A stretch of DNA of 64,000 nt from Harmonia axyridis (GCF_914767665.1 NC_059503.1:35898001-35962000), one strand, 5' to 3'. Counted from the first letter of the stretch, positions 12,401 to 23,852 are shown. The notes: a model not told the origin generated them from the sequence alone. Numbers and translations: made by a program.

Positions 12401-15400
12401 ACCATTGGAGATATTTTGGATATGTTAACACCAACACACTAATCCCTAAATAACGCAACTTCTTGTAATTTAAGCCATCCTGTATCTCTAACGATTTTCG
12501 ATATTCCTGTAGTGCCCCTCTGAATAGTACTGACCTGTATATATGTGATCTCAAATAGCGCATGAATTAACAAACTTAACTAATTTTTTTCGATATTCTG
12601 CTTAAATTTTCCTTAGTTCTGACGAAATTGTATCCCCGACTTCAGCCTATACGCGTAGGATAGAAAAATCTCCTCGCTGTCGCCTTTCTCACTCCCCGCT
12701 AAGAGGAACATTCACTCAATCCCAGATATTTAAAATATCCGAAGGGAAGAACTCGGTTGTGTCCGGTCCTTGTGGCCCCCGTGGTTCTCGTCGTACTTCT
12801 GGTCCTTTTACACGCGAACCTTGGACCTGTCCTTCGCTTTCTAGGAATTTTCTCACCGTGCTTGCAGTATCTAAAAGAACAGCTTATTATTATTATAACT
12901 TGATACAGAGTTGAGGCTTTGCTTATGAACTCAAAAATATGTTTGAATAAAAAATGCTGTCACGGAGAAAAATATTATAAAAATGGAAATTATAAGAAGA
13001 AAGGGAAAAAACCAAAATTCGAGCTATTGAATGAAAGATGAAAACAAAAAAAATGAATTCACTTTCACATTCACTCAGCATTCTGAAGCCCACAAGTTAA
13101 TTTTGTTCTTGAAACTTTTCACACTAGGCCCACAAACTATCTCGTTCGGCAATCTGTTTCAAACCTCGAAAATTCAGTTGGAAATAAAGTACTGCCTAGT
13201 GGTGGTAAGGAATCTCTCACATGAGAGTTTGAAAGTATGTCCTCTGAGGTTGTTCGAGTTGAGCACAAAAAGATGGCTGAGGTCACAATCGAAGAAACTA
13301 TGTAGCGATCTATAAGTTATTATGAGGTCGCCCCTTAACGAGAACCTGGTGATATCCATGAGAGCTAATCTACTTTCATAGTCTGGACGCATATGGTATT
13401 CGGGTGGCCCTCCGCTGAACCGATTCTAATAGAGTAAGATGCCAGACAGGACCGGCGAACTCCAGAACTGGACGAATGTACGTCTTATAATTCTTATATA
13501 ATTACGCTGCAGTCATAGGATCGCAACCAGCGAAGGACCTCCCGAAGAGATAGAGGAGTTTTCTTGCTCTGCTCGTACAGTGTGCTATATGCTGACTCCA
13601 TGACAGATCCTCCCTCATAATCACACCCAGATCGTTGTGAGCTGATACATTTTCAATCAACTGCCCCTCAATAAAATAAGAAAGTCCTGGATACCTCTTT
13701 CACAATTGTTACACCTTACACTTTTCGACATTTAGCGGAAGCAGCCAGTCATTACACCACCTCGCCAGGGTGTTGAGATCCTCCTGTAGGACAGAATGAT
13801 GGGAAGTTGCATAGTTCGTATCGTCCACGTATGAACAACACTAGCACTGATAACTCACAGACGCCGGCAGATACGAAATATAGACAAGGAACATAATGGG
13901 ACCCAGTACTGAACCCTGAGGCACACCACTTATTGTAGACCTAGTTGAGCCCACCTTTTTGAAAGGAAACTCTCAATTCAAGCGACCACATCGCCCCGAA
14001 TACCCACATGCCACAGTTTATGCAACAATCTTCTCAGAGGAACGCGATCGAAGGCACGGGCAAAATCGAAGTATATCACATCAAAAGCCTTTATCCACAC
14101 GTTGAGACACTCCAATAAATTAATGATTATAGACCTACCCGGAATGAATCAGTGCTGTCCCTGAGGTAGAATATTATTGGACATTAAAAATGGCAGCATA
14201 GCATTATAAATGATCTTCTCCATTACTTTAACGGCTATTGAAGTTAAAGGATAGGTATATAATTTTCAGAAGACACGAAGCTTGGAATTGTTATTCTATG
14301 TATATCTATACTTAGTTTATGACGAAGTAACATTTATATGTTTGTTATGGATAGGCTCAGTAACTACTGAATCATTTTCGAGTGACATAAACCAAGTTTT
14401 ATCCTGATATTCCATCATATATTTTCATGGAATTTTTTTTTCGTATTTTCTCAACATATATTTAGTATACATATATACATTTACTGCTAACTGGAAAGTT
14501 TATATTTTATCTAGTTTATTTGATTCTTTTACCTTTTTTTAGAATTAATTAGAATTTGTTTCTGCAACGCCAAGTTAATCTTTAAAACTTAAAGATCTAG
14601 GTGCCAGAACGTTCATTAAAATTTAATGCCGCATTAAAATTTCAGGTAGCCAATAGGCTCCTCCTACTGGAGGATTAAAATTTTAATAACGGCATTAAGT
14701 TTTAATGAATGTTCGTACAACGGTGTTAGTAACTCTTTTCTGAAAATATTTTTGATTTGAGTCTTAATGGTTGGTTAGTCTCTTTAAAATTGATATTTGT
14801 TGCAAGTTGTTACTAGAAAAAAGTTATGGACCCCCAAATTATAAAAAAAATAGATAACGTAAATTTTAAAGATCAACTGCGTGCGTGTTGCATTTTAAAT
14901 TCCGAAAATTAAAAAAAATCAGATAAAAATTCTTTGGGGCTGAGTAGGTAGCATACGGCCCCACCTACCTCCCATTTTCGTTCAACGTTCGGCCGAACAC
15001 CCTGTATATATTAATATAGGGTCATAATAAAGAAACTGGAAAATTTGGATGGAATTTTGTGTCAACACAAAGTTTTGAATGAATCAAAAAAATCGGAACC
15101 CCTAGTCAAATTTCGCTCATTATCGAACTTAACGGCTAATTTTTAGTTCCTGAGTTTTTCAATTGGAGATTTTTCATGTTTACGGACGACCAGCTGGCCG
15201 ATTGCAATTCGACTTTTCGTTCGGGAGTTATCGTGTTTATTGCCAGACGGAATATATTGAATTTGACCACGAAGTCGTCATCAGTCAGTAGAACCTTATC
15301 GTTTGAGACCATTACCGGCTCAAAATTCGACATTATTACAAATGGTTGAGCAATCGGTTAGTAGAACTTTTCCTGGAAAATACACTCAAACTAAATGAAA

Positions 15401-18400
15401 AGTCATTCACAATCTTTAAATAGCAAAATATCACACAAAAGCGAAAAATTAAATCATCCAAAGATAATTTCAGATTATGTCTTTGATTGAATACGAATTG
15501 TTACTAAATTCAAAGGAATTTGATTGTATGCTATGCTACTAAATATAAGAGTTTTGGTTGTTCTTGTATCATTATCATAGTTATCATTTGTATCAATATA
15601 CCTATATAGGGATGATTTCCTAACTTATATAATAAAAGAATTGTCCATATTATAACGAAAAACATCTATCAAATTCAACTGTGAACCTTTGGCAAGTATG
15701 TATCATGCTTTGGCACCCTATACACCATTACACAACCTGAAAATCAAACATAAATGTTGATAATCCTTCAACATGAAGTCCATTGATCTATTTTTGAAAG
15801 TCAGATCTCAATGGAACATTAGTTGTGTATTATTTTAATTTATTTTCAATACCCAACATTTGACATCTGTCTGTCAGTTACAGGAAAAAGCAAAAATGTT
15901 GATTTGAAGTGATTCTTAGTTATTTATTGAATATAACTCACACTTTTTTCAGGGCATTATGTAAATGTTACTCCTCTGTGGTTCAACTGGATAAAATACC
16001 CGATTTTCCTGTAAAAAATGAGCCTGTCCTTGGTTATCTCAAGAACTCTCCCGAACGAAAACAGCTAGAAGATGCCATCAAACAGTTGTCCTCTCAGGTC
16101 GAAGAAGTACCCTTGGTTATTGGTGATAAGGAATACAAGACTGACGATGTCAGGTATCAGGTAAACAAATATACCAATTATTTCATCAAGTAATGCTTTC
16201 TTGTCAATTCAACTTATTGTATAACTTTGTTTCAGGTGATGCCACATAACCATAAGCACAAAATTGCAAAATTTTACTACGCAAACAAAGAGCTCCTCAA
16301 CAAAGCTATACAGGTGGCAACAGAAACGCAAAAAAAATGGGATAGGGTTCCTATTGCAGATAGGTAGGTGTTTTCATTAGAACAAATATTAAATAATCAA
16401 TAAAAATGTAAGTTTCGAACAAGGCCCAATAAGAGTTGTGAAAGAAATGTTCATATAGAAAAAATATTTTTGACAAACTGGGATATCTGAAAATTGAAAA
16501 CTAAGAAATGTTTGCAAAAGTTTAGGATTTGTATGAAATTTGTTACATAAAAAATGATGAAACATCTTGTACGCTGGTTGATGTGGATTTCATTTGAATT
16601 GCATAAAAAAATTAATTTACCTAGCTTTCACATGATTTGTTCTGAATTTTTTTCGTTATTTGCTGGTAGGGTGGAAGAAATGTCAAGATACAAAAAGAAT
16701 TGAATTTTAAAGGGGTGTCGACTACATTACTTTGATTACTCGTAAAAATATGCCAAAAAAACGTTGCCCCAAAAAGGTTTTATTCAAAGAACACTTATTT
16801 GAAAAAAATAATCATGAAGATTTCCTGAGCTAGTAATGATTTAAACCAAAGAATCTCTTTGCAGAACAGAATTTTTCTGGTTATTTACGGGAGGGTCGAA
16901 GAAATGCCACGATTATAAAAAGTTGGGAATTTTTGTGAGATGTCCAATTCATGGCATTCCAATTTTTATTTATTTTTGAAATATCCCAAATTTAGAAAAA
17001 GAACGATTTTATGCGAAATAGAACGGAAAAGGCTTTTTTTTATTAAACAACATATATGCTGGTTCATTTAAAATCAAATTAATACTCAGTTTATTGCAAT
17101 AGCCATTAGTAAAGTTCAAAATCACAGTTAACATCACATTTAAGTTATTTCAAATCAAGTGAAGAAAACCTGGTTTCGATCTCAAACATAAAGTATTTTG
17201 ATATATTTATCATATTTTAAACTATGAACATTTACATTAAATATTTAAGTGCAGCAAATACTGACGCTACTCCCACTTATGGAACTGCATCTCACTATCA
17301 TGACCATTTATGTATATGTAATGTCTACTATAAATCAAATAAGCTATATAATAATTTTCAGTTTCCTGAAAGAGTTCAAAATAATATGTACATATATTTT
17401 ACATCGTGTAACTTTTCAAAGAAAGGCATAAGTGCTTCTACTCATGTGAAGGCCTCCTTTAATTGTCGCTCCAAAAGCTCAAAGCAAAAGCACTTACATC
17501 AGTGCTTTCCTATTTTTTTCTCTTTGAAACTTGAGATGTTCTTGAATTGGAATTGTGTATAATAGTGTGCAATCACTATTATCAATCAATTATCAATATT
17601 ATATTGTAGCAACCATGAATACAGAGAAACGGAGCAATCTGATTGTAAAATAATGACAAATATTTGATATAAGAAAATTGAAAAATTATAATGAATCCAA
17701 TTCTTAATTAATACTTGCTTATTTACAAATTCTTTTAATATTTTCAGGATAAAGATCTGGGATAGGGCGGCAACCATGATGTCCAAAGAATGGAGGGCAC
17801 GACTGAATGCGGCCACTATGCTGGGGCAATCTAAGACCATGGTACAAGCAGAGATAGACTCTGCAGCTGAACTGATCGACTTCTTTAGGTTCAACAGTTA
17901 TTTCTTCAAGGAAGCCATCAAGTACCAGCCAATATCCGAGAATCCCAAAGAAACAATAAATTCCATGAGGTATAGGGGTGTGGACGGCTTTATGGCTGCT
18001 GTTGCCCCATTCAACTTTACCGCAATTGGTGGAAACCTAGCCTATACTCCCGCTCTTGCGGTATGTTGAGTGTTAAATATATATATTTTTTTTTTCAAAT
18101 AGTATGAAGTGCTTCCAAGGTAAGGAAAGAATAAGCGCCTATCCGATCTTAGAATTACTTCAGAGGCAATGGGCACTCCAGTATTTATAGTCATCTCTGA
18201 GAGGTATTAGGAGGTAAAAGAATCTCAACTCTGTCGGTTTTATAGTCCGTGGTAAATTTATTCGGTATAAAATAGGTAATCACAGCTTGAGGACTGGTGA
18301 CCAGCAAAAAAGAATAAAAAACCTTATTAAATTTGCCAACTTTTCGAATCTTTATTGATTCTTCATCAGGGCTCTTTCTTAGGTTTTATGGATCTCTTCA

Positions 18401-21400
18401 CCAAATTTCATCTCAGACTTCTTTAGACCATAAAACATTCTCTGAAATTATTAAAAGCATTTCTTGAGCACTGGAAAATTCGTAAATGTAACTCACGAAC
18501 ACACATCAACAACATCTATTATGCTTTTTTTCTTGTTAGGATTATTATAAGGTGAAAACTAATTAATGGTTGCTCATTAATTCATTAATTAGTTGCTCAT
18601 AAAAAGGTGTTTTGCCTTCTAAAGACGTCTCTATTTGCAGCCTGTCAGTCAAACTCTTAATTTTGTTTCATAATGTTGATTTGCTATGAAGTACAAATGT
18701 ATTATCTTGGCAATTTGTAGACATTGACTCTTATCCCAGAAATTCTAGATATTTTCCTGGGTTTTCTGCATACCGTACCATACTTGTCATTAATGAACGG
18801 CGTTCTTTTATCCTAGAAAATTAAGTTTCAACCATTTCTTTACTCAATGTTGAGTTATAAAGACTTTCCAATTTGCTGATCTTTAATCGTAGTGTTGCGT
18901 CTTCGCTCGTAACTTCTGAGTGGTTTATTGCTTTCTGGGACATTTTAATATTGAATCCCGCATAATTTCAGAGGGATCCCGCATTCGCGGGATTGGATTT
19001 CGCTATTCCTGGTATCTTTATCTATGATAACATAGCATTAAACCTATAGAAACCTATGTCATTAACATTGATCCGATTTTGGTGCTATGTTAACATTACT
19101 GCAAAATCGGATGCCATGTAACTGCTAACATAGTTTAGATTCTGTGAACACGCTTTTAAAAATTTGAGAAAATTTTGCTAAAAATGTTAATTTTTTCCTG
19201 GCTTTATTCAAAAACTAATTTCAATATTAATTGTACATTTTCAATGATACTTCTTTTTCTAATATATCCAAATAACGTTTTTTAAATGTTACCCTTTATT
19301 CCTAAGAATATCGTATCTAAATACGAAATATGAAAAAATTAAAGTGTATTTAAGAATAAAAATGGGATTTAAGAAATGTCACTTCATGAAAAAATTTAAG
19401 TGTGAGGTAAAATGTATCCTCATTTTTCTTCAATTTCAGGGAAATGCTGTGCTGTGGAAGCCAAGTGACACAGCCCTCTTGTCAAACTGGCAAATCTTCA
19501 AGATCTGCAGAGAGGCTGGAGTGCCAGCTGGAGTTGTTAATTTTGTACCTGCTGATGGGCCTGTTTTCGGGGACACAATCACTGCCTCGCCTCATTTCGC
19601 TGGGTTGAACTTCACTGGAAGTGTACCGTGAGCATTTTTTTGTTTATTTCATTAAAAAGTTTCTTGAAAGAAATTGCCAATTAATATCTACATGTTAACT
19701 AAACGATCGAAGGATTCTGGATGGCAAAATTACAGTATTGTGCCAATTATTGTCAACAGTACCCAGTAAGCATGGTTTTAATAGTTCACAACCTCTAAAT
19801 ATCACTGAAACCGGATCATGTGCCCAAGACGATATTTTCAGATTGTTACACTAACAAACTAGCATTGTTCAACTCTTGGATAAAGAAAATAATTATTAGA
19901 AATATAGGTTACTCTAACACTGCGAAATCTTCTCTCTCTAATAAATGTAATTCTGAATTTCACAGCAAAAAACAATAACATTTCCGCTTCCTTACTCTTT
20001 TCCCAATAACATCACAAATCATTTGTAAATTAAATTAGATTGACTTGCTGTTATCGATAATGAGAATAACTCCTGGCAGAAAAAAATTCAGGGGATATTT
20101 GAACGAGATAAAAATCAATAAATATTTCAGTCATTTCTACCTCTTAGGCGACTCGCACACCTGAGCAATAGGCAATAAGCAATATTATTGACAGTATGTA
20201 TTTCACATTCATTTGTATGGTGACTCGTACACTGACGCAACGTGATATCGTTATCGTCTTTGCCTCTTGCTCATTGACTATTGCTAGTTGCTTATTGCTC
20301 CAGTGTGCAAGATTACTAACGGTAGGTTACACACCTCAATATTTAACTGAGAAAAATTTTCATTTCAAATAAAATTCAAGTATTGTATATTTTCTGCTGG
20401 CCTGATGATGACTTATTTCAAACCGAAATCGATTGTACAGAACTTTTTTCTTCCGACGGATAATCTTGCAATCGTGCTCAAAAAAATTAAATTCAGGGAA
20501 TGAAAAATACTGAAATGTTTCAATATACAGGGTGTTTCAAGTTCGACGGCCTATTAGGCGTTTCTGGAGAACAGGGCCTATTTGAAATCAGAAAATTCGG
20601 AATATGACATTGTTCATGACGCCCTATTCAGCTAAAATATTTTCGAAGCTCCGGCACTTACGGTTATACAAATAAATTTTTCAAAAAAAAAAACTTTTTT
20701 TTATTTTATGTTTTAGATATTATCAAGATTTCCATTCTCAATTACTCCTTCCTAAAATTCCATTCCAATGAGTTATGTAATTAAAGCATTTCCGTCTGTT
20801 GTCATATTGATTACCACAATACTGTACCTAACTTCAAAATCTGCACAAGTTGCATATCACTGCTGAATTTGATGAATATTTAAAAAACATCTATTTTGTA
20901 TATTACAGAACTTTCCAGAGATTATGGAATCAAGTGGGTCAAAACTTGAACAAATACATCAATTTTCCTAGGCTAATTGGAGAGTGTGGAGGTAAGAATT
21001 ATCATTTCATACATCCATCGGCAGATGTCCAGTCTGTAGTAAATGGTACTATCAGAAGCGCTTTTGAATACTGCGGCCAAAAATGCAGTGCATGTTCAAG
21101 AATGTATGTTCCTGAAAGCTTATGGCCAAAGGTGCGTTACTTTTTTAATAGATTCCACCAAATATTCCATTTATGCCATCCTATTATATTATAGGCAGGG
21201 GGCCCTGGTCCCCCCCCCTAAAACTTTGCTGCCCCCTACCCTAAAATTTTACATACTAAGTCTATACTCTATAATATAATAAGTATAATTACAGCAAAGT
21301 TTTAGGGATAAGTTTAGTATAACGGAAAAAATGTAGGAAACTTAAACTTGAGTGAACAAATAGGTATCTATATTTTTCATCTAAGTTTAATCAATCATTC

Positions 21401-23176
21401 ATGTCATGAACGATTTCAATATGGGACTTAAAAGTTACAGTACAACTGCAATGTTGAAATTCTTCATATACTGTATGGATTCTTTAAATTTTATTTCTGT
21501 TTTATGATATTGCCATTCCATTCACTTAACTACACTTTTTAAATTTATCAACAAGTTTTCTTCACAAGTTTAGCTAGCACAGTTAGAATGATCTGTAACT
21601 CCTGGAAAAAATAGCACGTTTTGGTTTATATGATTAGAATTTTGCAAGTAGGTACCCAGTATCCATCAAGAACAAAACAATTATTGAATCTTCGATGAAA
21701 AGGAATATGAATATTTTAATAATCTTCAATGGGGTTGCATCAAGTTCTGAATTTTTTTCAGCAGACCCCACTTTTTTGCTTTGACTACTGGACCATAAAT
21801 TTGATCGTCTATATCTCAATTGATATTATGTTAACGAAAAAGTTTGTGAATCCAAAATTGTAGAGATTTTAATGATCTACAACTTTAAAAATGAACGTTT
21901 TGGTCGAAAACTACTTAGTTTAGAGGTTATGAGTAAAAAAACTGAAAAAAGCCCGGAAATGTTGAGGTTTTTCGGCCGCCCTCAAGTTAGCACAGGCTCC
22001 TCTTGTTGGATAACTTGACAGAGTCATCCCACAACACACCCGAACAACCTGTCGAAGTTTCATTAAGTTCGGAATTTCATCCAGCCCTTTTTTTTTTGTA
22101 TTTGTCTACTGGACTGAAAGGCCTTGGTGTCGGTTTTGTTAACTATTTTGAGGTCAGAAATAAATGATTCAAAAAAAAATTACAGACATGACGAAATGAC
22201 AGTGCTCAAAAACTGCATCACTTTTACATGTATTTTCATGCAGTTTTAAAATATTTATAACAAAACTTGTCAAAAAGTGATGTCTATTAAATAGGTATTA
22301 TTTCTTCACATGCAAAGGATGACAAGAAATGTTGAACACACAATGAACATTATTTGCCTCAATACGCTCTTGAGATCGTAATAACTTTTTCGGCTTATTT
22401 CAGATCAAGGATGGTCTCATAGCAGAGAGAAACAAACTGAAGATCGGTGATCCTACAGAAGTAGACACATTTACTGGAGCTGTCATTGATGCAAGAGCTT
22501 TTGATAGAATATCTGGTTATATAAACCACGCCAAAAACTCTAGTAATCTATCAATTGTCGCAGGAGGAAAATGCGACAATAGGTAAAACAAATTAGCAAA
22601 ATTTCCAAACGCTTCAATTGAAAAATCTCTCTATTTCATAGTGTTGGTTACTTCATCGAGCCAACAATTGTTCAATCAACAGATCCTAAAGACAAGATCA
22701 TGACTGAAGAGATCTTTGGACCTGTTTTAGCAGTGTACGTTTACAAGGATGGGAAAGAGGATGAAATAATGGGGCTTATTGAAAGTTCTACCCAATTTGC
22801 CCTGACTGGAGCTGTATTTGCAAAGGATGTGTAAGTAACAGAAAAATTATTCAACTTCCACGTGTTTAAACAATTTTTTTTGCAGAGCTTTCCAGAAGAA
22901 GGCACTGGACACTTTGAAAATTACTGCAGGTAACTTCTACATAAATGATAAGTCGACAGGTAGTGTGGTTGGCCAACAACCATTTGGAGGTGCCCGAATG
23001 TCAGGTATGTCATCCTGTCAATAGGATTATCTGAGTTATTATCGAAATACGTTGTTGCAGGTACTAATGATAAGGCAGGTGGACCCCATTACGTCTTAAG
23101 ATTTGCCAATCCTCAGGCGATAAAAGAAACTTTCCAACCATTGAAGGATATAACTTATCCTTACATGCATGAATAA
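3480..23176 (+). CDS. P5CDH: Delta-1-pyrroline-5-carboxylate dehydrogenase, mitochondrial (ALDH4A1 family), 10 coding exons
   Basis: Oxidises glutamate semialdehyde/P5C to glutamate with NAD+, the second step of proline breakdown in the mitochondrial matrix. Coding exons: 3480-3529, 15953-16160, 16236-16363, 17748-18060, 19440-19627, 20909-21131, 22404-22582, 22642-22830, 22886-23004, 23061-23176. All phases agree; total 1713 nt, 570 aa (human 563). Exon 1 gives MLSILKQTSATTTNFQR, an acid-free, Ser/Thr-rich mitochondrial presequence joined in phase 2 to ALCKCYSS. Family landmarks follow: PDFPVKNEP near the N-terminus, AVAPFNFTAIGGNLAYTPAL, NAVLWKPSDTA, NFTGSVPTF, GECGGKN (about 320-326), the catalytic cysteine in GQKCSACSR (about Cys355), EEIFGPVLAVYVY, and the C-terminal GTNDKAGGPHYVLR. 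Intron 1 is 12.4 kb and packed with transposons. Exon 1 is placed by phase and peptide character rather than by homology, so it is less certain than exons 2-10, which are secure. Confidence 0.95.
3530..4673. other. 5' part of P5CDH intron 1, no feature recognised
   Basis: Follows the donor AAAG/GTTAGTG of exon 1. It contains short open frames (for example 4069-4440) with low-complexity, AT-driven translations and no domain. I see no repeat structure until the transposon end at 4674. Confidence 0.5.
4674..4687 (+). repeat. Left terminal inverted repeat of the DUF4806 transposon
   Basis: CCCAGATAGCACAA, identical over 14 bases to the reverse complement of the right end at 10882-10895. Similarity fades after this point. 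Confidence 0.85.
4830..4980. repeat. Left subterminal tandem repeats
   Basis: Two tandem copies of a unit of about 70 bases built around GAATATTCTTGAGAAC and GAAGATTCGTGAAATATTT, followed by further GAACATTC/GAACGTTC motifs up to about 5030. The palindromic GAATATTC core recurs at the other end of the element, so these are probable transposase-binding repeats. This is inference from position and from the CACTA class. Confidence 0.65.
5250..7468 (-). CDS. DUF4806-domain protein encoded by the transposon, 8 exons
   Basis: Exons in coding order: 7468-7273, 7200-6982, 6781-6668, 6461-6399, 6243-6139, 6085-5865, 5771-5612, 5353-5250; all GT-AG, phases consistent, 1182 nt, 393 aa. The N-terminus (MNAWRVVHFLKED, then SWLRGSNQCHWPP) is the usual start of the insect proteins that end in DUF4806. 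The middle is acidic and Ser-rich. Exons 2 to 4 share repeats: EASKI-M-TLKRR closes exon 2 and recurs in exon 3, and an SDDDLG-ES block opens both exon 3 and exon 4. The DUF4806 domain spans about residues 275-365: FPLATEEEL, then RIGGGTTKIMVRRLMEKL, EYSWIGFKKKKNFS, ending KVLIDAV. DUF4806 has no established biochemical function. The location between transposon ends suggests an accessory role in transposition (DNA binding or regulation), which is inference. Confidence 0.85.
7850..9889 (-). CDS. Transposase, tnp2/CACTA-like, 679 aa, intact
   Basis: One uninterrupted frame from an ATG at 9889 to a stop at 7850. The N-terminal third is variable and acidic. The core resembles the tnp2 group of transposases: NIDGLPLSKSSGSQIYPI with Asp193, IAFIAD-like KAFIADAPAKS with Asp270, a likely zinc site GHTGFFSCTKC (His283, Cys289, Cys292), then DIPLEYMHLICLGVMKKL (Glu348), and a distal SHNIHGLVHI followed by FPFENF (Glu514). 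Asp193, Asp270 and one of the later acidic residues are my candidates for the DD(E/D) triad; this is assignment by pattern only. It acts in the nucleus on the element's ends. The lack of any stop or frameshift over 2 kb, in a window full of dead transposons, argues for recent activity. Confidence 0.85.
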   Translation of the reverse strand: MARKYSANFYKKVKIQTDMSLSYPNIPPSASFSSIVENEIRNEDDVEMHMPELQNPVHELNEMENIELIKEGKGGHISEYSFPILDSLQTKTSHIDNKKVDKEEDIKSKLKLWSIKYNISHVALSDLLKILKSSKAQLDELPNDARTILSTKRTIDVRNIDPGSYCHVGITEAVTYLCTKKCYDKIELLINIDGLPLSKSSGSQIYPILCSLYDDPREVAVIGVYHGYEKPSNANDFLGEFVQDAVELSNNGIKVNGACIPFKIKAFIADAPAKSFISYTKGHTGFFSCTKCVQKGEFIRNRTCFPKINSKKRTDKDFRQKNQIQHHTGTSALENIPDFNMVSDIPLEYMHLICLGVMKKLIVNIWIYGKPSFKLGSSAVGEISSMLLSFQNHTPIEFARKPRSLDDVKRWKATEFRFFLLYSGPVVLEKFLPQAQYQNFICLHIAIRILCNETHIADKEYFELAESLLTYFVQDFGNIYGQEFISHNIHGLVHIVDDVKMFGKLDHYSAFPFENFMQVLKNMVRKPDKPLSQIMKRLSERMKVPKTKNIGVLKYERHHNDGPTLEGYSTQFELVRFDYFTINIKRSGDTFCLLQDGNIMKVYNFIAKKEQIYVYGKVFTETSDIFSRPNSSCDSSDIDVYFVRKESSLETRLLDSVSKKMVAFPHNDGYIVFPFLHDC
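9890..10300 (-). promoter_or_regulatory. Upstream region of the transposase gene inside the transposon
   Basis: About 400 AT-rich bases lie between the transposase ATG and the structured right end. It is the likely promoter by position. I cannot point to a core element. Confidence 0.3.
10318..10385. repeat. Perfect 18-bp inverted repeat with an inner palindrome
   Basis: CTAACACAACGCACAAAG at 10318-10335 is the exact reverse complement of 10368-10385. Within the loop side, CACAAAGTTAACTTTGTG at 10329-10346 is itself an 18-bp palindrome. Position inside the right arm of the transposon suggests a transposase-binding or cruciform site. Confidence 0.8.
10401..10566. repeat. Imperfect inverted repeat, arms of about 60 bp
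   Basis: The block CAAATGGTGAAAC ... AACTTGATGATT ... GCGTTTTCGGAAACTTACTC ... GGTTCACT at about 10401-10461 returns inverted at about 10507-10566 with a few differences. The intervening 45 bases are unique. It belongs to the right subterminal region of the transposon. Confidence 0.75.
10636..10881. repeat. Right subterminal tandem repeats (two units of about 120 bp)
   Basis: Two tandem copies contain, in order, CTATGAATATTCGTA, GAATATCCCATGAATATT, CTTGGAATATTCTACAACA and GTAGGAATATTCCTAGAAC. The second copy runs straight into the right terminal repeat. Many GAATATTC cores match those at the left end. Confidence 0.75.
10882..10895 (-). repeat. Right terminal inverted repeat of the DUF4806 transposon
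   Basis: TTGTGCTATCTGGG, the reverse complement of the left end at 4674-4687. Confidence 0.85.
10896..11789. other. P5CDH intron 1 sequence, nothing recognised
   Basis: AT-rich single-copy-looking sequence between the large transposon and the foldback element. There is a T-run near 11350. No open frame or repeat structure is worth naming. Confidence 0.4.
11790..12537. mobile_element. Foldback (long inverted repeat) element, about 750 bp, flanked by TA
   Basis: The two halves are inverted copies of each other over almost their full length: CAGGG...CACTACAGG...ATATCGAAAA at the left returns inverted at the right, as do GCGTTATTTAGGGAT, AAAATCGAGATTTT and the central block near 12010 and 12290. 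TA flanks both ends. Arms carry many differences, so it is an old insertion. It has no coding capacity. CAGGG ends with TA flanks are typical of non-autonomous Tc1/mariner-type elements. Confidence 0.8.
13040..14120 (-). pseudogene. Dead non-LTR retrotransposon (LINE) reverse transcriptase fragment
   Basis: Read on the minus strand, the degraded frames show reverse-transcriptase landmarks: FDFARAFDRVPLRRLL near 14080, a VPQGSVLGP-like block near 13910, a degenerate Y-x-DD box near 13830, and the LINE tail (YIRPVLEFAGPVWH near 13470, then RLALMDITRFSLRGDLIITY near 13350). Stops and frameshifts separate these pieces, so it is not functional. The style is CR1/Jockey-like; the clade is not settled. 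It lies in P5CDH intron 1, antisense to the host gene. GC-richer sequence at 12640-12860 may be part of the same element. Confidence 0.8.
14607..14715. mobile_element. Small MITE-like hairpin, about 109 bp
   Basis: GAACGTTCATTAAAATTTAA at the left matches, inverted, the right end (TTTTAATGAATGTTCG), with arms of about 26 bases ending in CCG/CGG. Internal sequence is also partly self-complementary. No coding capacity. Confidence 0.65.
14985..15340 (-). repeat. Possible repeat fragment with a short open frame
   Basis: An end-like ACACCCTGTATATA at about 14997-15010 resembles the ends of the dispersed elements elsewhere in this window. The minus-strand frame 15136-15333 (65 aa) has no recognised domain. 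I think it is repeat-derived, but only a genome search would show that. Confidence 0.3.
15341..15952. other. 3' part of P5CDH intron 1
   Basis: AT-rich, no gene seen. It ends in a good polypyrimidine tract and acceptor (CACTTTTTTCAG) at 15952, which fits the phase-2 junction with exon 1 at 3529. Confidence 0.5.
20154..20308. mobile_element. MITE-like inverted repeat, about 155 bp, in P5CDH intron 5
   Basis: CGCACACCTGAGCAATA at the left returns inverted as TTATTGCTCCAGTGTGC at the right. Inside are further paired CAATAAGCAA and GTGACTCGTAC blocks. It is non-coding and imperfect, so probably old. Confidence 0.55.
20526..20660 (+). repeat. Dispersed repeat, copy A (second copy at 51082-51215)
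   Basis: Starts TACAGGGTGTTTCAAGTT and stays close to the sequence at 51082-51215 for about 135 bases, in the same orientation, with about 10 % differences. A pair of copies in introns of P5CDH and boule shows a family. The CAGGGTGTTTC start is shared with the mariner-type ends in this window. Confidence 0.75.
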
Positions 23177-23852
23177 GTCAATATTATAATGTAACATCGT
23201 AAATTTGAAAAATATCTTCGGTTTTATTAAGCTGAATTTTTAAATTTAACCGGGATTCAGTTACCCGTTTTATATTTTGATCTGAAAATGTACAACATCA
23301 ACATAGACAAGCTCTTATCATACATTTGTTGGATATTTGTTGGAAGACACCTGGATTTTCTCTCACTAGGTGCGATAGCTTCTCAGTTATCTAGACTGCA
23401 ACCTCGTTATTTATGTAAATTATAAACTTATCCTTTGTTTATTAATTCGAAAATATATTTTCCAGTTATTTATATCTATATTTTTCCAAATATTTTCTTG
23501 TGGATATTAGTTTGAAGTAGACTTGTAGGGCGAAAATTTTCGGCCTCATATTTTGATGAAAATGTTAATGAAATGGAAAAAGTGTTTGTGTTTTTTTTTT
23601 GTCATGATATATTTGAATAGTTTATTTTATTATGTTGAATTTTTCCTATTGTAATTATAAAAACTGACAATATTATCATGTTACGTAAATGGAGATGAAT
23701 GTAAATTGTTCATTTGAAATTACATATCCAAGATATGTATGTAATTTAGTATGTATATTGGTTCTGAAAATAAGATTAGAGAATAGAAGTCAAGTGTTTT
23801 CATTTTATATGTGCAAAGTATTATAATTTGGATCTGAAATATTTCTAGTAGC

